64,000 nucleotides of DNA from assembly GCF_006716425.1 (NCBI RefSeq), contig NZ_VFOZ01000001.1, positions 1,860,001 through 1,924,000 on the forward strand, read 5' to 3'. The notes under the pieces were generated by a model. The model worked only from the letters and a program-made list of their open reading frames with translations, did not search any database and was not told the origin of the DNA. This stretch comes from Actinoallomurus bryophytorum. Lineage in GTDB: Bacteria > Actinomycetota > Actinomycetes > Streptosporangiales > Streptosporangiaceae. Positions within the stretch are counted from its first letter, which is position 1. The number at the start of each line of letters is the position of its first letter. This document shows positions 1 to 9,142 of the stretch, piece by piece. The position numbers and the translations under genes are program-made.

Positions 1-687
1 GGCCACGAACAGGCCCGCGCTCTGGTACGCCTTCAGCGCTCGTACGAGGTTGGTCGCACGGGCGACCGGGACCGAGGCGAGCGTGCCCGCCGACGCCTTC
101 CACGCACCCGCGGTCACTCCGGCCGCGCGGCGTTCGGGCACGAGCACCCCGTGGGCGCCGAACGCCGCGGCGGAGCGTACGACGGCGCCGAGGTTGCGCG
201 GGTCCGTCACGCCGTCGAGCGCGACGATCAGCGGTTTGGTGCTCAGCTGCAGCAGGTCGTCGGGGTGCGCGTAGTCGTACTCGGGCACCTGCAGGGCGAT
301 GCCCTGGTGCACGGCGCGGTCGGTCATCCGGTCGAGCTCGATCTTGCCCGCCTCCAGCAGGGCGACGCCGGCGTCGGTGGCCAGCTTGATCGACTCACGG
401 ATGCGGTCGTCCGAGGCGCCCGTCATGACGTAGAGGGTGCTCGCGGGGATGCCGGCGCGCAGGGCCTCCACGACCGGGTTGCGGCCGGTGACGATCTCCG
501 GGCCCTCCGGCGCGGGGCGCCGTTGCGGGCGGTCCCCGGCGGCGGACGAATCGCGCCGTGGGCCGGTCGTGACACTCCCCGTCCGAGTGGCCGCCTTGGT
601 GGCACGCGCCGTCTGACGCTTGCCGTACCAGTGCCGGTCCTCGGCCTTCGGGGTGTGACTCGACCCCTTCTTGCGACGCTTGGCCAT
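1..687 (-). CDS. rlmB: 23S rRNA (guanosine-2'-O-)-methyltransferase RlmB, partial
   Basis: TrmH/SpoU-family rRNA ribose methyltransferase that would methylate G2251 in the peptidyl-transferase region of 23S rRNA. It begins at ATG 687 with a basic [10 protein letters not shown] leader and is open for 229 codons to the window edge, so the C-terminal end of the SPOUT knot is missing. A substrate-binding domain ([14 protein letters not shown]-type start at about residue 60) is followed by SPOUT motif 1, [12 protein letters not shown]. It lies downstream of cysS on the same strand, as in Mycobacterium and Streptomyces. An ATG two bases upstream (691) opens a different frame with no family similarity. 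Confidence 0.9.
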   Translation of the reverse strand, partial: MAKRRKKGSSHTPKAEDRHWYGKRQTARATKAATRTGSVTTGPRRDSSAAGDRPQRRPAPEGPEIVTGRNPVVEALRAGIPASTLYVMTGASDDRIRESIKLATDAGVALLEAGKIELDRMTDRAVHQGIALQVPEYDYAHPDDLLQLSTKPLIVALDGVTDPRNLGAVVRSAAAFGAHGVLVPERRAAGVTAGAWKASAGTLASVPVARATNLVRALKAYQSAGLFVA

Positions 688-734
688 CCATGTCCTCCGC
701 GAGTGCCCAGGGCGACGATCCGCCCCGGCACAGA

Positions 735-1304
735 CTACGCGGAGTCGCGACCCGAACCGTCCCGAAGCAACCGCTCGATGCGCTCCAGACGCGCTTCTAT
801 GGCCGCCAGCCGGCCCTCGATCGCGGACCCGCCGGAGGCGAAGACGCCCGGCGCAGGCCGCGACTGCTGACGGGAGCGCAGCACCGTGAGGACCGCGCGG
901 CGCAGCTCCTCGAAGTCGACGCCCAGGCGCTTGAGCACCTCCGCTCCGCCGCCTTCGCCCTCGCGCAGGAGGCCGAGCAGGATGTGCTCGCTGCCGATGT
1001 AGTTGTGGCCCAGTTGCAACGCCTCGCGCAGCGAGAGCTCGAGGACCTTCTTGGCGCGTGCCGTGAACGGGACGTCACCGGCGTGCGGCTGCTGTCCCCG
1101 GCCGACCATGTCCTCGACCTCGGCACGTGCGGGCGCGAGGCCGGCGCCGAGCGAGGTGAGGACCTGGACCGCCGTCTCCGTGTCGTCGCGCAGCAGGCCG
1201 AGCAGGATGTGTTCCGTGCCGATGTGCTCGTGGTCGAGCAGCCGGGCTTCTTCCTTGGCGTAGACCACGACGCGGCGGGCGGTGTCGGTGAACCGCTCGA
1301 ACAA
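735..1304 (-). CDS. Clp N-terminal repeat protein (ClpC N-domain without ATPase)
   Basis: Two Clp_N repeats closely match the first part of Clp[11 protein letters not shown] followed by [20 protein letters not shown], then [18 protein letters not shown] followed by [17 protein letters not shown]. The protein ends about 40 residues later in an Arg/Glu helix (about 190 aa), so both AAA+ modules of ClpC are missing. These domains bind adaptors or substrates, so it may act as an adaptor or decoy for ClpC/ClpP; that is inference. The start is placed at TTG 1304 because a GAGGTGG ribosome site precedes it and ClpC begins MFERF; an in-frame GTG at 1367 would add 21 residues. It lies between cysS and rlmB. 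Confidence 0.8.
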   Translation of the reverse strand: MFERFTDTARRVVVYAKEEARLLDHEHIGTEHILLGLLRDDTETAVQVLTSLGAGLAPARAEVEDMVGRGQQPHAGDVPFTARAKKVLELSLREALQLGHNYIGSEHILLGLLREGEGGGAEVLKRLGVDFEELRRAVLTVLRSRQQSRPAPGVFASGGSAIEGRLAAIEARLERIERLLRDGSGRDSA

Positions 1305-1379
1305 GTGGACCACCTCGAGAACGGTGGGGTGTGAAGCCTCTCGAACGTTACGTCCCCGGACTCTCACCCACCAATCGCA

Positions 1380-2771
1380 TCAGGAACGTTTGAGTTCCCA
1401 GCGCGGACCGCGCGGGGTGTCCTCGATGAGGATGCCGGCGGCGGTGAGACGGTCGCGGATCGCGTCGGCGGCGGCGTAGTCCTTGCGCTCGCGTGCGGCC
1501 TGCCGCTGCTCGATCGCCAGGGACACCAGCGCGTCGAGCACGCCGCTCAGATCCTCGTCCGCGCCTTCCCACGGCGGCGACAGCGGGTCGATGCCAAGGA
1601 CGCCGAGCATCGCGCGCAGCTCGGCGAGGACGCGTACGAGCGTGTCCTTGTCGCCGGCGGTCAGCGCGGTGTTGCCCTCGCGGACCGCCTCGTGGATGAC
1701 GGCGAGCGCCTGCGGCACCCCGAGGTCGTCGTTCATGGCGTCGGCGAACGCCTGCGGCAGCGTGCCCGGCTCCACCCGCCCGGCCATCTCCACCGCGCGT
1801 ACGACGAACGCCTCGATGCGCCGGTACGCGGCGGCGGCGTCGTGCAGGGCCTCGTCGGAGTAGTCGATCATCGAGCGGTAGTGCGCGGAACCGAGGTAGT
1901 AGCGGACCTCGACCGGGCGCGCCTTGTCGAGCAGGTCCGACAGGAGCACGACGTTGCCGATGGACTTGCTCATCTTCTCGCCGTTCACGGTGAGCAGCCC
2001 GTTGTGGACCCAGTAGCGGGCGAACTCGTCACCGGCGGCGGCCGACTGGGCGAGCTCGTTCTCGTGGTGCGGGAAGATCAGGTCGACGCCGCCGCCGTGG
2101 ATGTCGAAGGCCGGGCCGAGGTACTTGGTGGCCATCGCGGAGCACTCGAGGTGCCAGCCCGGACGGCCTGGGCCCCACGGGGTCTCCCAGCTCGGCTCGC
2201 CGGGCTTGGCGCCCTTCCACAGCGCGAAGTCGCGCGGGTCGTGCTTGGCGTGATCGCCGACCGAGTCACCGGCGGCCCGCATGCTGTCGAGCCGCTGGTG
2301 CGACAGCGAGCCGTACCGGCCCGACCACGACATGACGTCGAAGTAGACGTCGTCGCCGACGTTGTACGCGTGCCCGTCCTCGATGAGCCGCCGCATCAGC
2401 GTGATCATCTCCGGTACGTGGCCGGTCGCTCTCGGCTCCACGGTCGGCGGCAGGCAGCCGAGCTCGTCGTAGCCCTTGTTGAAGACGCGCTGGTTGGCCT
2501 CGGCGACCGCGAACCACGGCGTGCCCGTCTGCGCGGCGACATTGATGATCTTGTCGTCCACATCGGTCACGTTGCGGACGAACGTGACGTCGTAGCCGGA
2601 CGCGACCAGCCAGCGGAACAGCAGGTCGTACGTCACGCCGGAGCGCATGTGGCCGATGTGGGGGGCGGCCTGCGGCGTGGCACCACAAACGTAGACGCCC
2701 GCATGGCCCGCGGTCAGCGGGGTGAATTCGCGGATGCCACGGGTACCGGTGTCGTAGAGGCGCAGGCTCAC
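1380..2771 (-). CDS. cysS: Cysteinyl-tRNA synthetase
   Basis: Class I aminoacyl-tRNA synthetase charging tRNA-Cys, 463 aa, the normal bacterial CysS length. The HIGH motif is PHIGH at residues 37-41, KMSKS at 266-270, and the zinc ligands expected for the family are Cys29, Cys210, His235 and Glu239. The length and C-terminal helical domain favour CysS over its mycothiol paralogue MshC. It ends 12 bases upstream of the longest possible reading frame of the Clp N-domain gene and belongs to the minus-strand carD-ispF-cysS-rlmB housekeeping neighbourhood, although accessory genes now separate it from ispF. Confidence 0.95.
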   Translation of the reverse strand: MSLRLYDTGTRGIREFTPLTAGHAGVYVCGATPQAAPHIGHMRSGVTYDLLFRWLVASGYDVTFVRNVTDVDDKIINVAAQTGTPWFAVAEANQRVFNKGYDELGCLPPTVEPRATGHVPEMITLMRRLIEDGHAYNVGDDVYFDVMSWSGRYGSLSHQRLDSMRAAGDSVGDHAKHDPRDFALWKGAKPGEPSWETPWGPGRPGWHLECSAMATKYLGPAFDIHGGGVDLIFPHHENELAQSAAAGDEFARYWVHNGLLTVNGEKMSKSIGNVVLLSDLLDKARPVEVRYYLGSAHYRSMIDYSDEALHDAAAAYRRIEAFVVRAVEMAGRVEPGTLPQAFADAMNDDLGVPQALAVIHEAVREGNTALTAGDKDTLVRVLAELRAMLGVLGIDPLSPPWEGADEDLSGVLDALVSLAIEQRQAARERKDYAAADAIRDRLTAAGILIEDTPRGPRWELKRS

Positions 2772-2878
2772 GCGTAAGAGGCTATTCGATGCGGGTCCGC
2801 CCCCGGCACGGAAATCCGCTTTGTTGGGCGATCCCGGACGCTCAGGATGCCCTGACGGCGATCGCGCTCAGCCACGCC

Positions 2879-3643
2879 TCATTCCGTCTGGACCCGCTGT
2901 ACGTGACGCGCCAATTCACTGAAGGCGACGGCATTCGGCACCTCTCCGGCAGTGGCCGTCATACCGGCCGTACGGTCGCGGCGGTTCATGTAGACCATGC
3001 CGTTGCTGATCTCGACCGAGGCCACCTGCGGCCACGGCACCTGCTCGTCGTCCTTGGTGATGCCCTCGCGGGAGATCGTGAACGGTCCGAAACGCACCGA
3101 GCCGCCCGTCTCGACCCGGGAGATGTACTTGGGCAACAGCCGCTCGGTCACCGCCGAGGACACGGCCTCGACCACGTCCTGCACGCCGGGGAACTCCGGG
3201 CCCACGACGGCCTCCGTGCTGTCGGCGCGGACCAGCACGCAGCGCCAGCTCACCGTCTCCGACGAGCCGATGCGTACGCCGGAGACGCGCATCTCCTTGA
3301 TGGCGTCCCAGGCGAAGACCTTCATGTCACCGCGGTCGGCGAGGATCAGTCCGTTCCCGTAGAGGTAGACCACCTTGCCGTAGCCCGGCAGGACGTCACG
3401 GAGCAGGATGCGGCCGGCCGCGCCGAGGTAGCCGATGGTGAGCAGCACGCTCAGCACCGTGGCCCACCCGAACCCGTGGATCAGGAATCTCACGGTGAAG
3501 GGCAGCAACACCAGTCCGGGCAGCCCGAGGACCACCAGCCAGGTACGGGCGCGGGGGTTCTCAGTACGCGGATCATGGACGCTGACCGGCTCGCCGAGCC
3601 GCTCATCCTTCGCAAGACCGTCGATGGGGGGAGGAATGCTCAC
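2879..3643 (-). CDS. Membrane-anchored protein, DUF6585/PH-like
   Basis: About 254 aa. A hydrophilic N-terminus is followed by two adjacent membrane helices (about residues 35-53 and 58-78), then a beta-rich cytoplasmic part. Two pleckstrin-like stretches are suggested by VYLYGNGLILADRG and FTISREGITKDDEQVPWPQV. The arrangement resembles actinobacterial DUF6585 proteins of unknown function; the assignment is by pattern only. Start GTG 3643 was chosen because it sits just before VSIPPP and removes a non-conserved leader; the frame stays open to 3739. It is divergent from the DUF2637 gene across about 250 bp in which I see no clear promoter. Confidence 0.6.
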   Translation of the reverse strand: MSIPPPIDGLAKDERLGEPVSVHDPRTENPRARTWLVVLGLPGLVLLPFTVRFLIHGFGWATVLSVLLTIGYLGAAGRILLRDVLPGYGKVVYLYGNGLILADRGDMKVFAWDAIKEMRVSGVRIGSSETVSWRCVLVRADSTEAVVGPEFPGVQDVVEAVSSAVTERLLPKYISRVETGGSVRFGPFTISREGITKDDEQVPWPQVASVEISNGMVYMNRRDRTAGMTATAGEVPNAVAFSELARHVQRVQTE

Positions 3644-3896
3644 ATCTCTCAAGGGAACACCATGATCGAGTGCCGTGGCCGACAAAACAACACGAATGGC
3701 CGCATACCCAAAAGCGCACGACCCGAAGCGGCACAACATCCTTCCGGTACGGCTTCCAGAGCCCGCACGGGGGGTATGCCAAGAGCGGGTACGGCCGATC
3801 TCCCGGCGACACGCGGCCCGCGCTCACACCGACAACCGCTGAATACGGCCAAGATGGTGGTCACCCCGTTCGCCCCGATGGTTGGCTTCCCCCCAA

Positions 3897-5201
3897 ATGA
3901 CACTCACCCCCACGCAATATTCGAAGGCACAGCGAAGGTTCCTGGCGACGCTCGGCGGCCTCGGCGTCGTCGCGCTGGCCGCCGGCACCTTCGTGCTGTC
4001 CTATGACGACCTGCGCCTGCTGGCGCTCCGCGGCGGCGCCGCACGGCGCTGGGCGTACCTCTATCCCGGGATGCTCGACGGCCTGGTCGTCGTGATCATC
4101 CTCGCGATCTTCACCGCCCGCCGGTCCGGCTGGTTCGCCCGCTCGGTGCGCTGGCTGCTGCTGATGGTGCTGATCGTCGGGGCGGGCGCGGCCAGCGTGC
4201 AGCGCGCGGTCAAGGGCTACGCCGCCCTCCCGGACACCTGGGTGAACGTCGGCGTCGCCGTGGCACCCTGGACGATCCTGATCCTCGCCGTCTGGCTCTG
4301 GATCTCGATGATCAAGCAGATGCCGGGCCTCCGCGAGCGCCGTCGCCGGCGGTCCGGTGGCGCTGCCGAGGGCGAAGGACCCGCCGGGCCCGTGGAGCCG
4401 GTGCCCGCGACCGTCGTCGACAAGGCGATCATCCCGGGCTTCGAGCCGGCGGAGACCAAGCCGCTGCCCCGCCCGGCCTCCATCAGGGAGCTGGAGCCGG
4501 TACGCGAGCCCGTACCCGCCGGTGAGGCGGAGTCGAACCCCTGGGACGCCGCGCTGCTGGCGCCGCCTGAGCCATGGGAGGGCGCGCGCCTCTCCGGATC
4601 CCGCGACGACGAGTACGGGCCGGTGGAGCCGAGCGACCCCGTGCCCCCGTCCTGGGGCGGCGCCGGCCAGCCGGCGCCTTCCGGCGACGCGCACACCGAG
4701 CCGACCGAGACCGTACCCGCCTCCCGGGCCCCCCAGCCGGAGGCGGACGAGCCCGAGCCACTGTTGCCGCCCGCGCCTCGCCACGACGGCCTCCACCCCG
4801 AGACGGCGGAAGACCCGGCCGAGCCCGATCCCGAACCCCTGGCGGAGGCGCCGATGAACGACCAGCCCGCGGAACCGGCCGAGGACGAGCCGTCTCCGCG
4901 CCTTGTGGCCAGGACCACCCTGCCCACCGACGTGAGGCTGGTCGGCGGACCGCGGCGGCAGCCCGCCCTCACCGACACCCAGCCGGACGGCATCAAGCTG
5001 CCGGACACGCACCCCGACGGCATCCCGCTCGTCGGCACGGCCGCCGAGGAGGAGGACGACGACGGGTTCGCCGACGAGCGCGCCGAGGACCCGGACGCCG
5101 GAGAGGACACCACGAGCGCGGGCCGGTGGCCCGACGACGACATGGAGGCGACGCCGCCGTCCAGCAAGTTCCGCAGCTCGCCGACGCCGCCACGGGACTG
5201 A
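3897..5201 (+). CDS. DUF2637 domain membrane protein with long acidic tail
   Basis: 434 aa. Four membrane helices (about residues 15-33, 56-73, 84-101 and 118-139) form the DUF2637 core typical of actinobacteria, with the YLYPGMLDGLVV signature at the second helix. Residues 150-434 are a hydrophilic Pro/Glu/Asp-rich tail, probably disordered and cytoplasmic. DUF2637 proteins are sometimes linked to plasmid spread (Spd-like) or to cell development, but no function is established here. ATG 3897 (MTLTPTQYSK) is preferred over an in-frame TTG at 3882. It is followed 87 bp later by the fumarylacetoacetase gene. Confidence 0.75.
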   Translation: MTLTPTQYSKAQRRFLATLGGLGVVALAAGTFVLSYDDLRLLALRGGAARRWAYLYPGMLDGLVVVIILAIFTARRSGWFARSVRWLLLMVLIVGAGAASVQRAVKGYAALPDTWVNVGVAVAPWTILILAVWLWISMIKQMPGLRERRRRRSGGAAEGEGPAGPVEPVPATVVDKAIIPGFEPAETKPLPRPASIRELEPVREPVPAGEAESNPWDAALLAPPEPWEGARLSGSRDDEYGPVEPSDPVPPSWGGAGQPAPSGDAHTEPTETVPASRAPQPEADEPEPLLPPAPRHDGLHPETAEDPAEPDPEPLAEAPMNDQPAEPAEDEPSPRLVARTTLPTDVRLVGGPRRQPALTDTQPDGIKLPDTHPDGIPLVGTAAEEEDDDGFADERAEDPDAGEDTTSAGRWPDDDMEATPPSSKFRSSPTPPRD

Positions 5202-5288
5202 GCGGGCCGCGTACGGGCGGATTCGGATGAGGCCCGTAATGCCCCCCTCGACTTGGTGAAACCTGCTCTGAGGGGGAACGCTTAGTAA

Positions 5289-6494
5289 ATGAGTACCTGG
5301 GTGCCCGTGCCCGAGGGCAGCGGTTTCGGAGTGAACAACCTCCCGTACGGTGTCTTCTCCCAGCGGGGCGAGCTGCCGCGCGTCGGCGTCGCCATCGGGG
5401 AGCTCGTGCTCGACCTGGCCGAGCTGGCGAACGCGGGGTTGCTCGCCGACCGGAGATGGTTCGCGTCGGGATCACTTAACGGGTTCATGGCCGCGGGCCG
5501 TACGGTCTGGCAGCCCACCCGCGACCGGCTCATCACCCTGCTCACGGACATGTCCTACCGCGACGAGGTCGAGCCGTGCCTGTCCCCGGTGGCCGACGTC
5601 GACCTGCACATGCCGTTCGAGGTCTCGGACTACGTCGACTTCTACTCCTCACGCGAGCACGCGACGAACCTCGGGCGGATCCTGCGCCCCGGCTCCGAAC
5701 CCCTGCTGCCGAACTGGTCGCACCTGCCGGTCGGCTACCACGGCCGCGCCGGCAGCGTCGTCCCGTCGGGTACGCCCGTCGTACGGCCCAGCGGGCAGCG
5801 GCGCGGTGACCAGGGCCCGGTGTTCGGCCCGACGACCAAGCTGGACGTCGAGGCGGAGCTCGGTTTCGTCGTGGGCACGCCGTCGGCGCAGGGGCAACCG
5901 GTGCCGACGAGCGGGTTCCGCGACCACGTGTTCGGGTTCGTCCTGGTCAACGACTGGAGCGCGCGGGACATCCAGGCGTGGGAGTACCAGCCGCTGGGGC
6001 CGTTCCTGTCCAAGTCCTTCGCGACGTCCATCTCGCCGTGGGTGGTGCCCGTCGAAGCCCTGGACGCCGCCCACGTACCGCCGCCGGAACAGGATCCGGA
6101 ACCCCTGCCGTACCTGCGCTGCGCGGAGCCCTGGGGCCTGGACGTGACCCTGGAGATCTCGATCAACGGCCATGTGGTGAGCCGGCCGCCGTTCGCCGGG
6201 ATGTACTGGACACCGCCGCAGCAACTGGCGCACACGACCGTCAACGGGGCGTGGCTTCGTACGGGTGACCTGCTCGCGTCCGGGACCGTCTCCGGAGCCG
6301 AGCGGGACGAACGCGGCAGTCTTATCGAACTCACCTGGAACGGCAACGAGCCGCTCGAACTGCCCGACGGCACCACGCGCGCCTTCCTGGAGGACGGCGA
6401 CACGGTACGCATCAGCGCCACGGCGACCGCGAGCGACATCACCCCGATCGGCTTCGGCGACGTCGTCGGGACGGTCTACCCGTCACCCTCCTGA
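5289..6494 (+). CDS. fahA: Fumarylacetoacetase
   Basis: 401 aa, the last enzyme of tyrosine/homogentisate catabolism, hydrolysing fumarylacetoacetate to fumarate and acetoacetate. The short N-terminal SH3-like domain (NNLPYGVFS) leads to the FAH catalytic fold: DYVDFYSSREHATN, LPVGYHGR, GPTTKLDVEAELGFVVG with the metal-binding acidic residues, LVNDWSARDIQAWEY and SPWVVP. The length and motifs match two-domain FAH rather than the shorter YcgM/HpcE hydrolases. No other homogentisate-pathway gene is nearby. The start is ATG 5289 with an upstream GAGGGGG at a long spacing. Confidence 0.93.
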   Translation: MSTWVPVPEGSGFGVNNLPYGVFSQRGELPRVGVAIGELVLDLAELANAGLLADRRWFASGSLNGFMAAGRTVWQPTRDRLITLLTDMSYRDEVEPCLSPVADVDLHMPFEVSDYVDFYSSREHATNLGRILRPGSEPLLPNWSHLPVGYHGRAGSVVPSGTPVVRPSGQRRGDQGPVFGPTTKLDVEAELGFVVGTPSAQGQPVPTSGFRDHVFGFVLVNDWSARDIQAWEYQPLGPFLSKSFATSISPWVVPVEALDAAHVPPPEQDPEPLPYLRCAEPWGLDVTLEISINGHVVSRPPFAGMYWTPPQQLAHTTVNGAWLRTGDLLASGTVSGAERDERGSLIELTWNGNEPLELPDGTTRAFLEDGDTVRISATATASDITPIGFGDVVGTVYPSPS

Positions 6495-7022
6495 ACTGCA
6501 GCGGAGAGCCGACAAGGCAGGGGCTGGGGCTGGGTGGCGTCGCCTTGGTGCCCGGGGTTATCCACAGAACCCCGCTCTACTTCCGCCTGTCGCTGTTCTG
6601 GCTGGACAATGAGAGTGGGATGGCACCCCCGGGCGGGTGGGCTCCAGGTGGGTGGGCTCCAGGTGGGTGGGCTCCAGGTGGGTGGGCTCCAAGACCGGCA
6701 GGCTCCAAGACCGGCAGGCTCCAAGACCGGCAGGCTCCAAGACCGGCAGGCTCCAAGACCGGCAGGCTCCAAGACCGGCAGGCTCCAAGACCGGCAGGCT
6801 CCAAGACCGGCAGGCTCCAAGACCATGGGAGCCCGAGCCGAGGGCTTCGAGACAGGCCGAAGCCGTACCGGCCGACCCCTCCGCCGTACGCGGGCCGGGC
6901 ATCGCGGCCGTCCCGCCTCGGTTGAGCCTGGGTGTCCCTTGCGGCGGGTCGGTAAGGCGGCCGAACGGATCGGCGGTGCCGGGAAGCGAACTCGCCCCCA
7001 TCGGCGGGCCGCGCGGCGGCGG
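6495..7022. other. 528-bp gap between fahA and ispF, tandem repeat and no convincing gene
   Basis: fahA ends at the left and the convergent ispF ends at the right. The gap holds the minisatellite at 6640-6828. Open frames cross the gap on both strands, but only because the repeat unit has no stop in any frame; the flanks show no ribosome site or recognisable protein. I found no tRNA, and no hairpin followed by a T-run. Confidence 0.6.
6640..6828. repeat. Compound minisatellite: 15-bp then 16-bp tandem units
   Basis: Three perfect copies of GGCTCCAGGTGGGTG (6640-6654, 6655-6669, 6670-6684) run directly into eight perfect copies of GGCTCCAAGACCGGCA starting at 6685 and every 16 bp to 6812, then a partial ninth unit (6813-6824). 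Both unit types share the GGCTCC head. The G-runs of the first block (from 6631) could form a G-quadruplex on the plus strand. The perfect copies suggest recent slippage or recombination. There are no spacers, so it is not a CRISPR array. Confidence 0.95.
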
Positions 7023-7505
7023 CTACTGGAAGACGAGAGCGGTGGCGATCGCGGCGATGCCCTCGCCGCGGCCCGTGAGGCCCAAGCCGTCGGTCGTCGT
7101 GGCGGAGACACTGACCGCCGCGCCCCCCAGAGCCTCGCTGAGGGCCTTTTCCGCCTCCTGGCGGCGTGGGCCTATCCTCGGGCGGTTTCCGATGATCTGG
7201 ATGGCCACGTTGCCGATCGTGTAGCCGGCCTCGTCCAGGCGGCGCAGGACCTCGGCGAGCAGAGTGGTGCCGGAGGCACCCGACCAGCGGTGGTCGCTGG
7301 TGCCGAACACCGCTCCCAGGTCTCCGAGGCCGGCCGCGGTCAGCAGGGCATCGCATGCCGCGTGGGCGGCGGCGTCTCCGTCGGAGTGGCCCTGGAGGCC
7401 ATCGCCCTGGCCGGGCCAGTCAAGGCCCGCGATCCGCAGGGGACGCCCCGAACCGAACGGGTGGACGTCGACTCCGACGCCCACCCGTGGGACAAGTGTT
7501 GCCAA
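7023..7505 (-). CDS. ispF: 2-C-methyl-D-erythritol 2,4-cyclodiphosphate synthase
   Basis: Enzyme of the non-mevalonate isoprenoid pathway, converting CDP-ME 2-phosphate to MEcPP. About 160 aa with the metal-binding D-x-H in [20 protein letters not shown] with the second metal His, and the C-terminal signature [19 protein letters not shown]. Start TTG 7505 ([10 protein letters not shown]) aligns with mycobacterial IspF N-termini and lies 4 bases after the carD stop, so the two are probably co-transcribed. GTG 7484 is an alternative start. IspD, normally encoded between carD and ispF, is missing here. Confidence 0.93.
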   Translation of the reverse strand: MATLVPRVGVGVDVHPFGSGRPLRIAGLDWPGQGDGLQGHSDGDAAAHAACDALLTAAGLGDLGAVFGTSDHRWSGASGTTLLAEVLRRLDEAGYTIGNVAIQIIGNRPRIGPRRQEAEKALSEALGGAAVSVSATTTDGLGLTGRGEGIAAIATALVFQ

Positions 7506-7509
7506 CCGG

Positions 7510-7992
7510 CTAGCCGGCCAGTACTTCGTCGAGGAGCGCCTCGGCCTTGTCCTCGTTGGTCTTTTCGGCCAGCGCCAGCTCGCTGACCAGTATCTGACGT
7601 GCCTTGGCCAGCATGCGCTTCTCGCCTGCCGACAGGCCACGCTCCTTGTCACGCCGCCAAAGATCCCGGACGACCTCGGCTACCTTGTTCACGTCGCCCG
7701 ACGCAAGCTTCTCGAGGTTCGCCTTGTAGCGTCGCGACCAGTTGGTGGGCTCTTCGGTGTATGGTGCCCGCAGCACCTCGAACACCTTCTCCAGCCCTTC
7801 CTGGCCAACCACGTCACGAACGCCGACGAGCTCGGCATTCTCCGCAGGGACACGAACTGTGAGATCGCCCTTGTCGACCTTCAACACCAGGTAGGTCTTG
7901 TCCTGACCTTTGATGGCACGAGTCTCGATGGCTTCGATCCGAGCAGCCCCATGATGGGGGTAGACGACAGTGTCGCCGACCTTGAAAGTCAT
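7510..7992 (-). CDS. carD: CarD family transcriptional regulator
   Basis: 160 aa CarD_CdnL_TRCF regulator. The N-terminal RNA polymerase-interaction domain starts [20 protein letters not shown] and binds the RNAP beta subunit; the C-terminal helical domain carries the conserved Trp ([18 protein letters not shown]) that contacts the upstream edge of the transcription bubble. In mycobacteria CarD stabilises open complexes at rRNA and many housekeeping promoters and is essential. Start ATG 7992. ispF follows after 4 bases. The upstream stretch to 8285 should hold its promoter, but no clear -35/-10 pair could be fixed. Confidence 0.96.
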   Translation of the reverse strand: MTFKVGDTVVYPHHGAARIEAIETRAIKGQDKTYLVLKVDKGDLTVRVPAENAELVGVRDVVGQEGLEKVFEVLRAPYTEEPTNWSRRYKANLEKLASGDVNKVAEVVRDLWRRDKERGLSAGEKRMLAKARQILVSELALAEKTNEDKAEALLDEVLAG

Positions 7993-8285
7993 GTGACAAG
8001 TACCCCTTCCGCTATGGATAAGGGTAGCACGCTGCGAGGACCTGCTGAACCGACGTTACCGGCATATGCGCAGGTCAGCACGGTAATTAGGGTATTGACA
8101 AAGCTCGAATCACGTGCAGCACCCAGCCTCACCGATCGGATTGGCCGGCACCGCGCACACAGCGGCGGAAGCGGCTCATACTGGAGTTGGACGGATCGGC
8201 ACGGGTCTGAAGCCCCCTGAGCCCGGCTCGGCGGGAGCCTCGGTACCCGCGCACGACCACAGTGGTCCGAGAAGGTAGGTGTGGC

Positions 8286-9008
8286 GTGGGGCTTCACGGC
8301 GACCATGACGACTACGGGCTGCCCAAGGTCGACGTCGTCGTACCGGATGACGCCAGAGAGCTTGATCGTGACGTCATCGCGTACCGGCGTGAGCTGCGAC
8401 AACGGCGCCGACATGACCGCTGGCAGCGGCTCGGACGTCCCTTCACGCGCTACGGCATCGCCGCCCCCTTCATCGCCAGTGCCGTGCTCATCGCCTTGAT
8501 CAGTGGCGTGCTGATGACCGTCATCTCACCTCGCCCGAACCCCCGCGCCATCCAGGTCCCGCCGACCGGGCCGCAGCGTTCGCGCCCGGGAGACGCCGGT
8601 GGAGCACTGCCCGCCGGCAACGTGATCTTCCGTCACAAGCGTGTCCCCGTCACCGATCTCGTGAATGTCGCCGGAGTCGTTCTTGTCGTACCCCGTGACT
8701 GCCGCTGTGACGCCGCCGCCCAGGGCGTCATCCGGCAGGCGGGCGATCAGCGGCTCCAGGTCTGGCTGGTCGCCGACGACCGTACGGACAAGAACGACGG
8801 CGACGTCAGCCGCCTCGCGAGCGGCGCCACGCCCGGCGGCACCCTCGTCGCCGACGACCCCGACCGGGTGCTCTCCTCGACGTACAGGACGACCGGGCTG
8901 ACCGCGGTCCTGGTACGCACCGACCGGATCGTCCGCAAGATCCTCAAGGGCATCCAGGCCGGCCGCGACGTTTCCGCCGATCTTCGGCCGCTGCAGACTC
9001 CGAGCTGA
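8286..9008 (+). CDS. Conserved-looking single-pass membrane protein with CxC motif
   Basis: About 240 aa, not a family I recognise with confidence. A basic, helical N-terminal segment (RRELRQRRRHDRW) is followed by one membrane helix (about residues 56-78), a Pro-rich linker and a compact alpha/beta domain. That domain contains VVPRDCRCDAAAQGV and ends with LKGIQAGRDV. The order beta-strand, CxC, helix is reminiscent of a thioredoxin-like fold outside the membrane, but no canonical CxxC is present. GTG 8286 is used because AGGTAGG lies 7 bases upstream; GTG 8262 is also in frame. It lies between divergent carD and the lpqE-like gene, same strand as the latter. Confidence 0.65.
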   Translation: MGLHGDHDDYGLPKVDVVVPDDARELDRDVIAYRRELRQRRRHDRWQRLGRPFTRYGIAAPFIASAVLIALISGVLMTVISPRPNPRAIQVPPTGPQRSRPGDAGGALPAGNVIFRHKRVPVTDLVNVAGVVLVVPRDCRCDAAAQGVIRQAGDQRLQVWLVADDRTDKNDGDVSRLASGATPGGTLVADDPDRVLSSTYRTTGLTAVLVRTDRIVRKILKGIQAGRDVSADLRPLQTPS

Positions 9009-9142
9009 ACACGCGCGGGACACGGCCTCGTCGGCCCCCCGCATCGTCGCGCCACGGGTACCGCTACGCTTCCCTGTGGCGTTTAGCGCGCCCACCCGAA
9101 AGATCCGGAAATGCTCCACTCCCGCAAGGAGAGTACGACGCC

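Noticed and set aside
1380-2771. MshC (mycothiol ligase) instead of CysS
   Set aside because: Length, gene context with rlmB/ispF/carD and the complete C-terminal domain support CysS.
6640-6828. CRISPR array
   Set aside because: Units are contiguous without spacers, and no cas gene is present.
6534-7586. Long plus-strand frames across the minisatellite encoding GGWAP- or TGRLQDRQ-like repeats
   Set aside because: The 16-bp unit has no stop codon in any frame, so openness is not evidence; no ribosome site or homology and overlap with ispF/carD on the other strand.
7993-8285. Promoter of carD
   Set aside because: TACCCT-like sequences occur on the minus strand near 8020, but the matching -35 is poor and no unique pair can be chosen.
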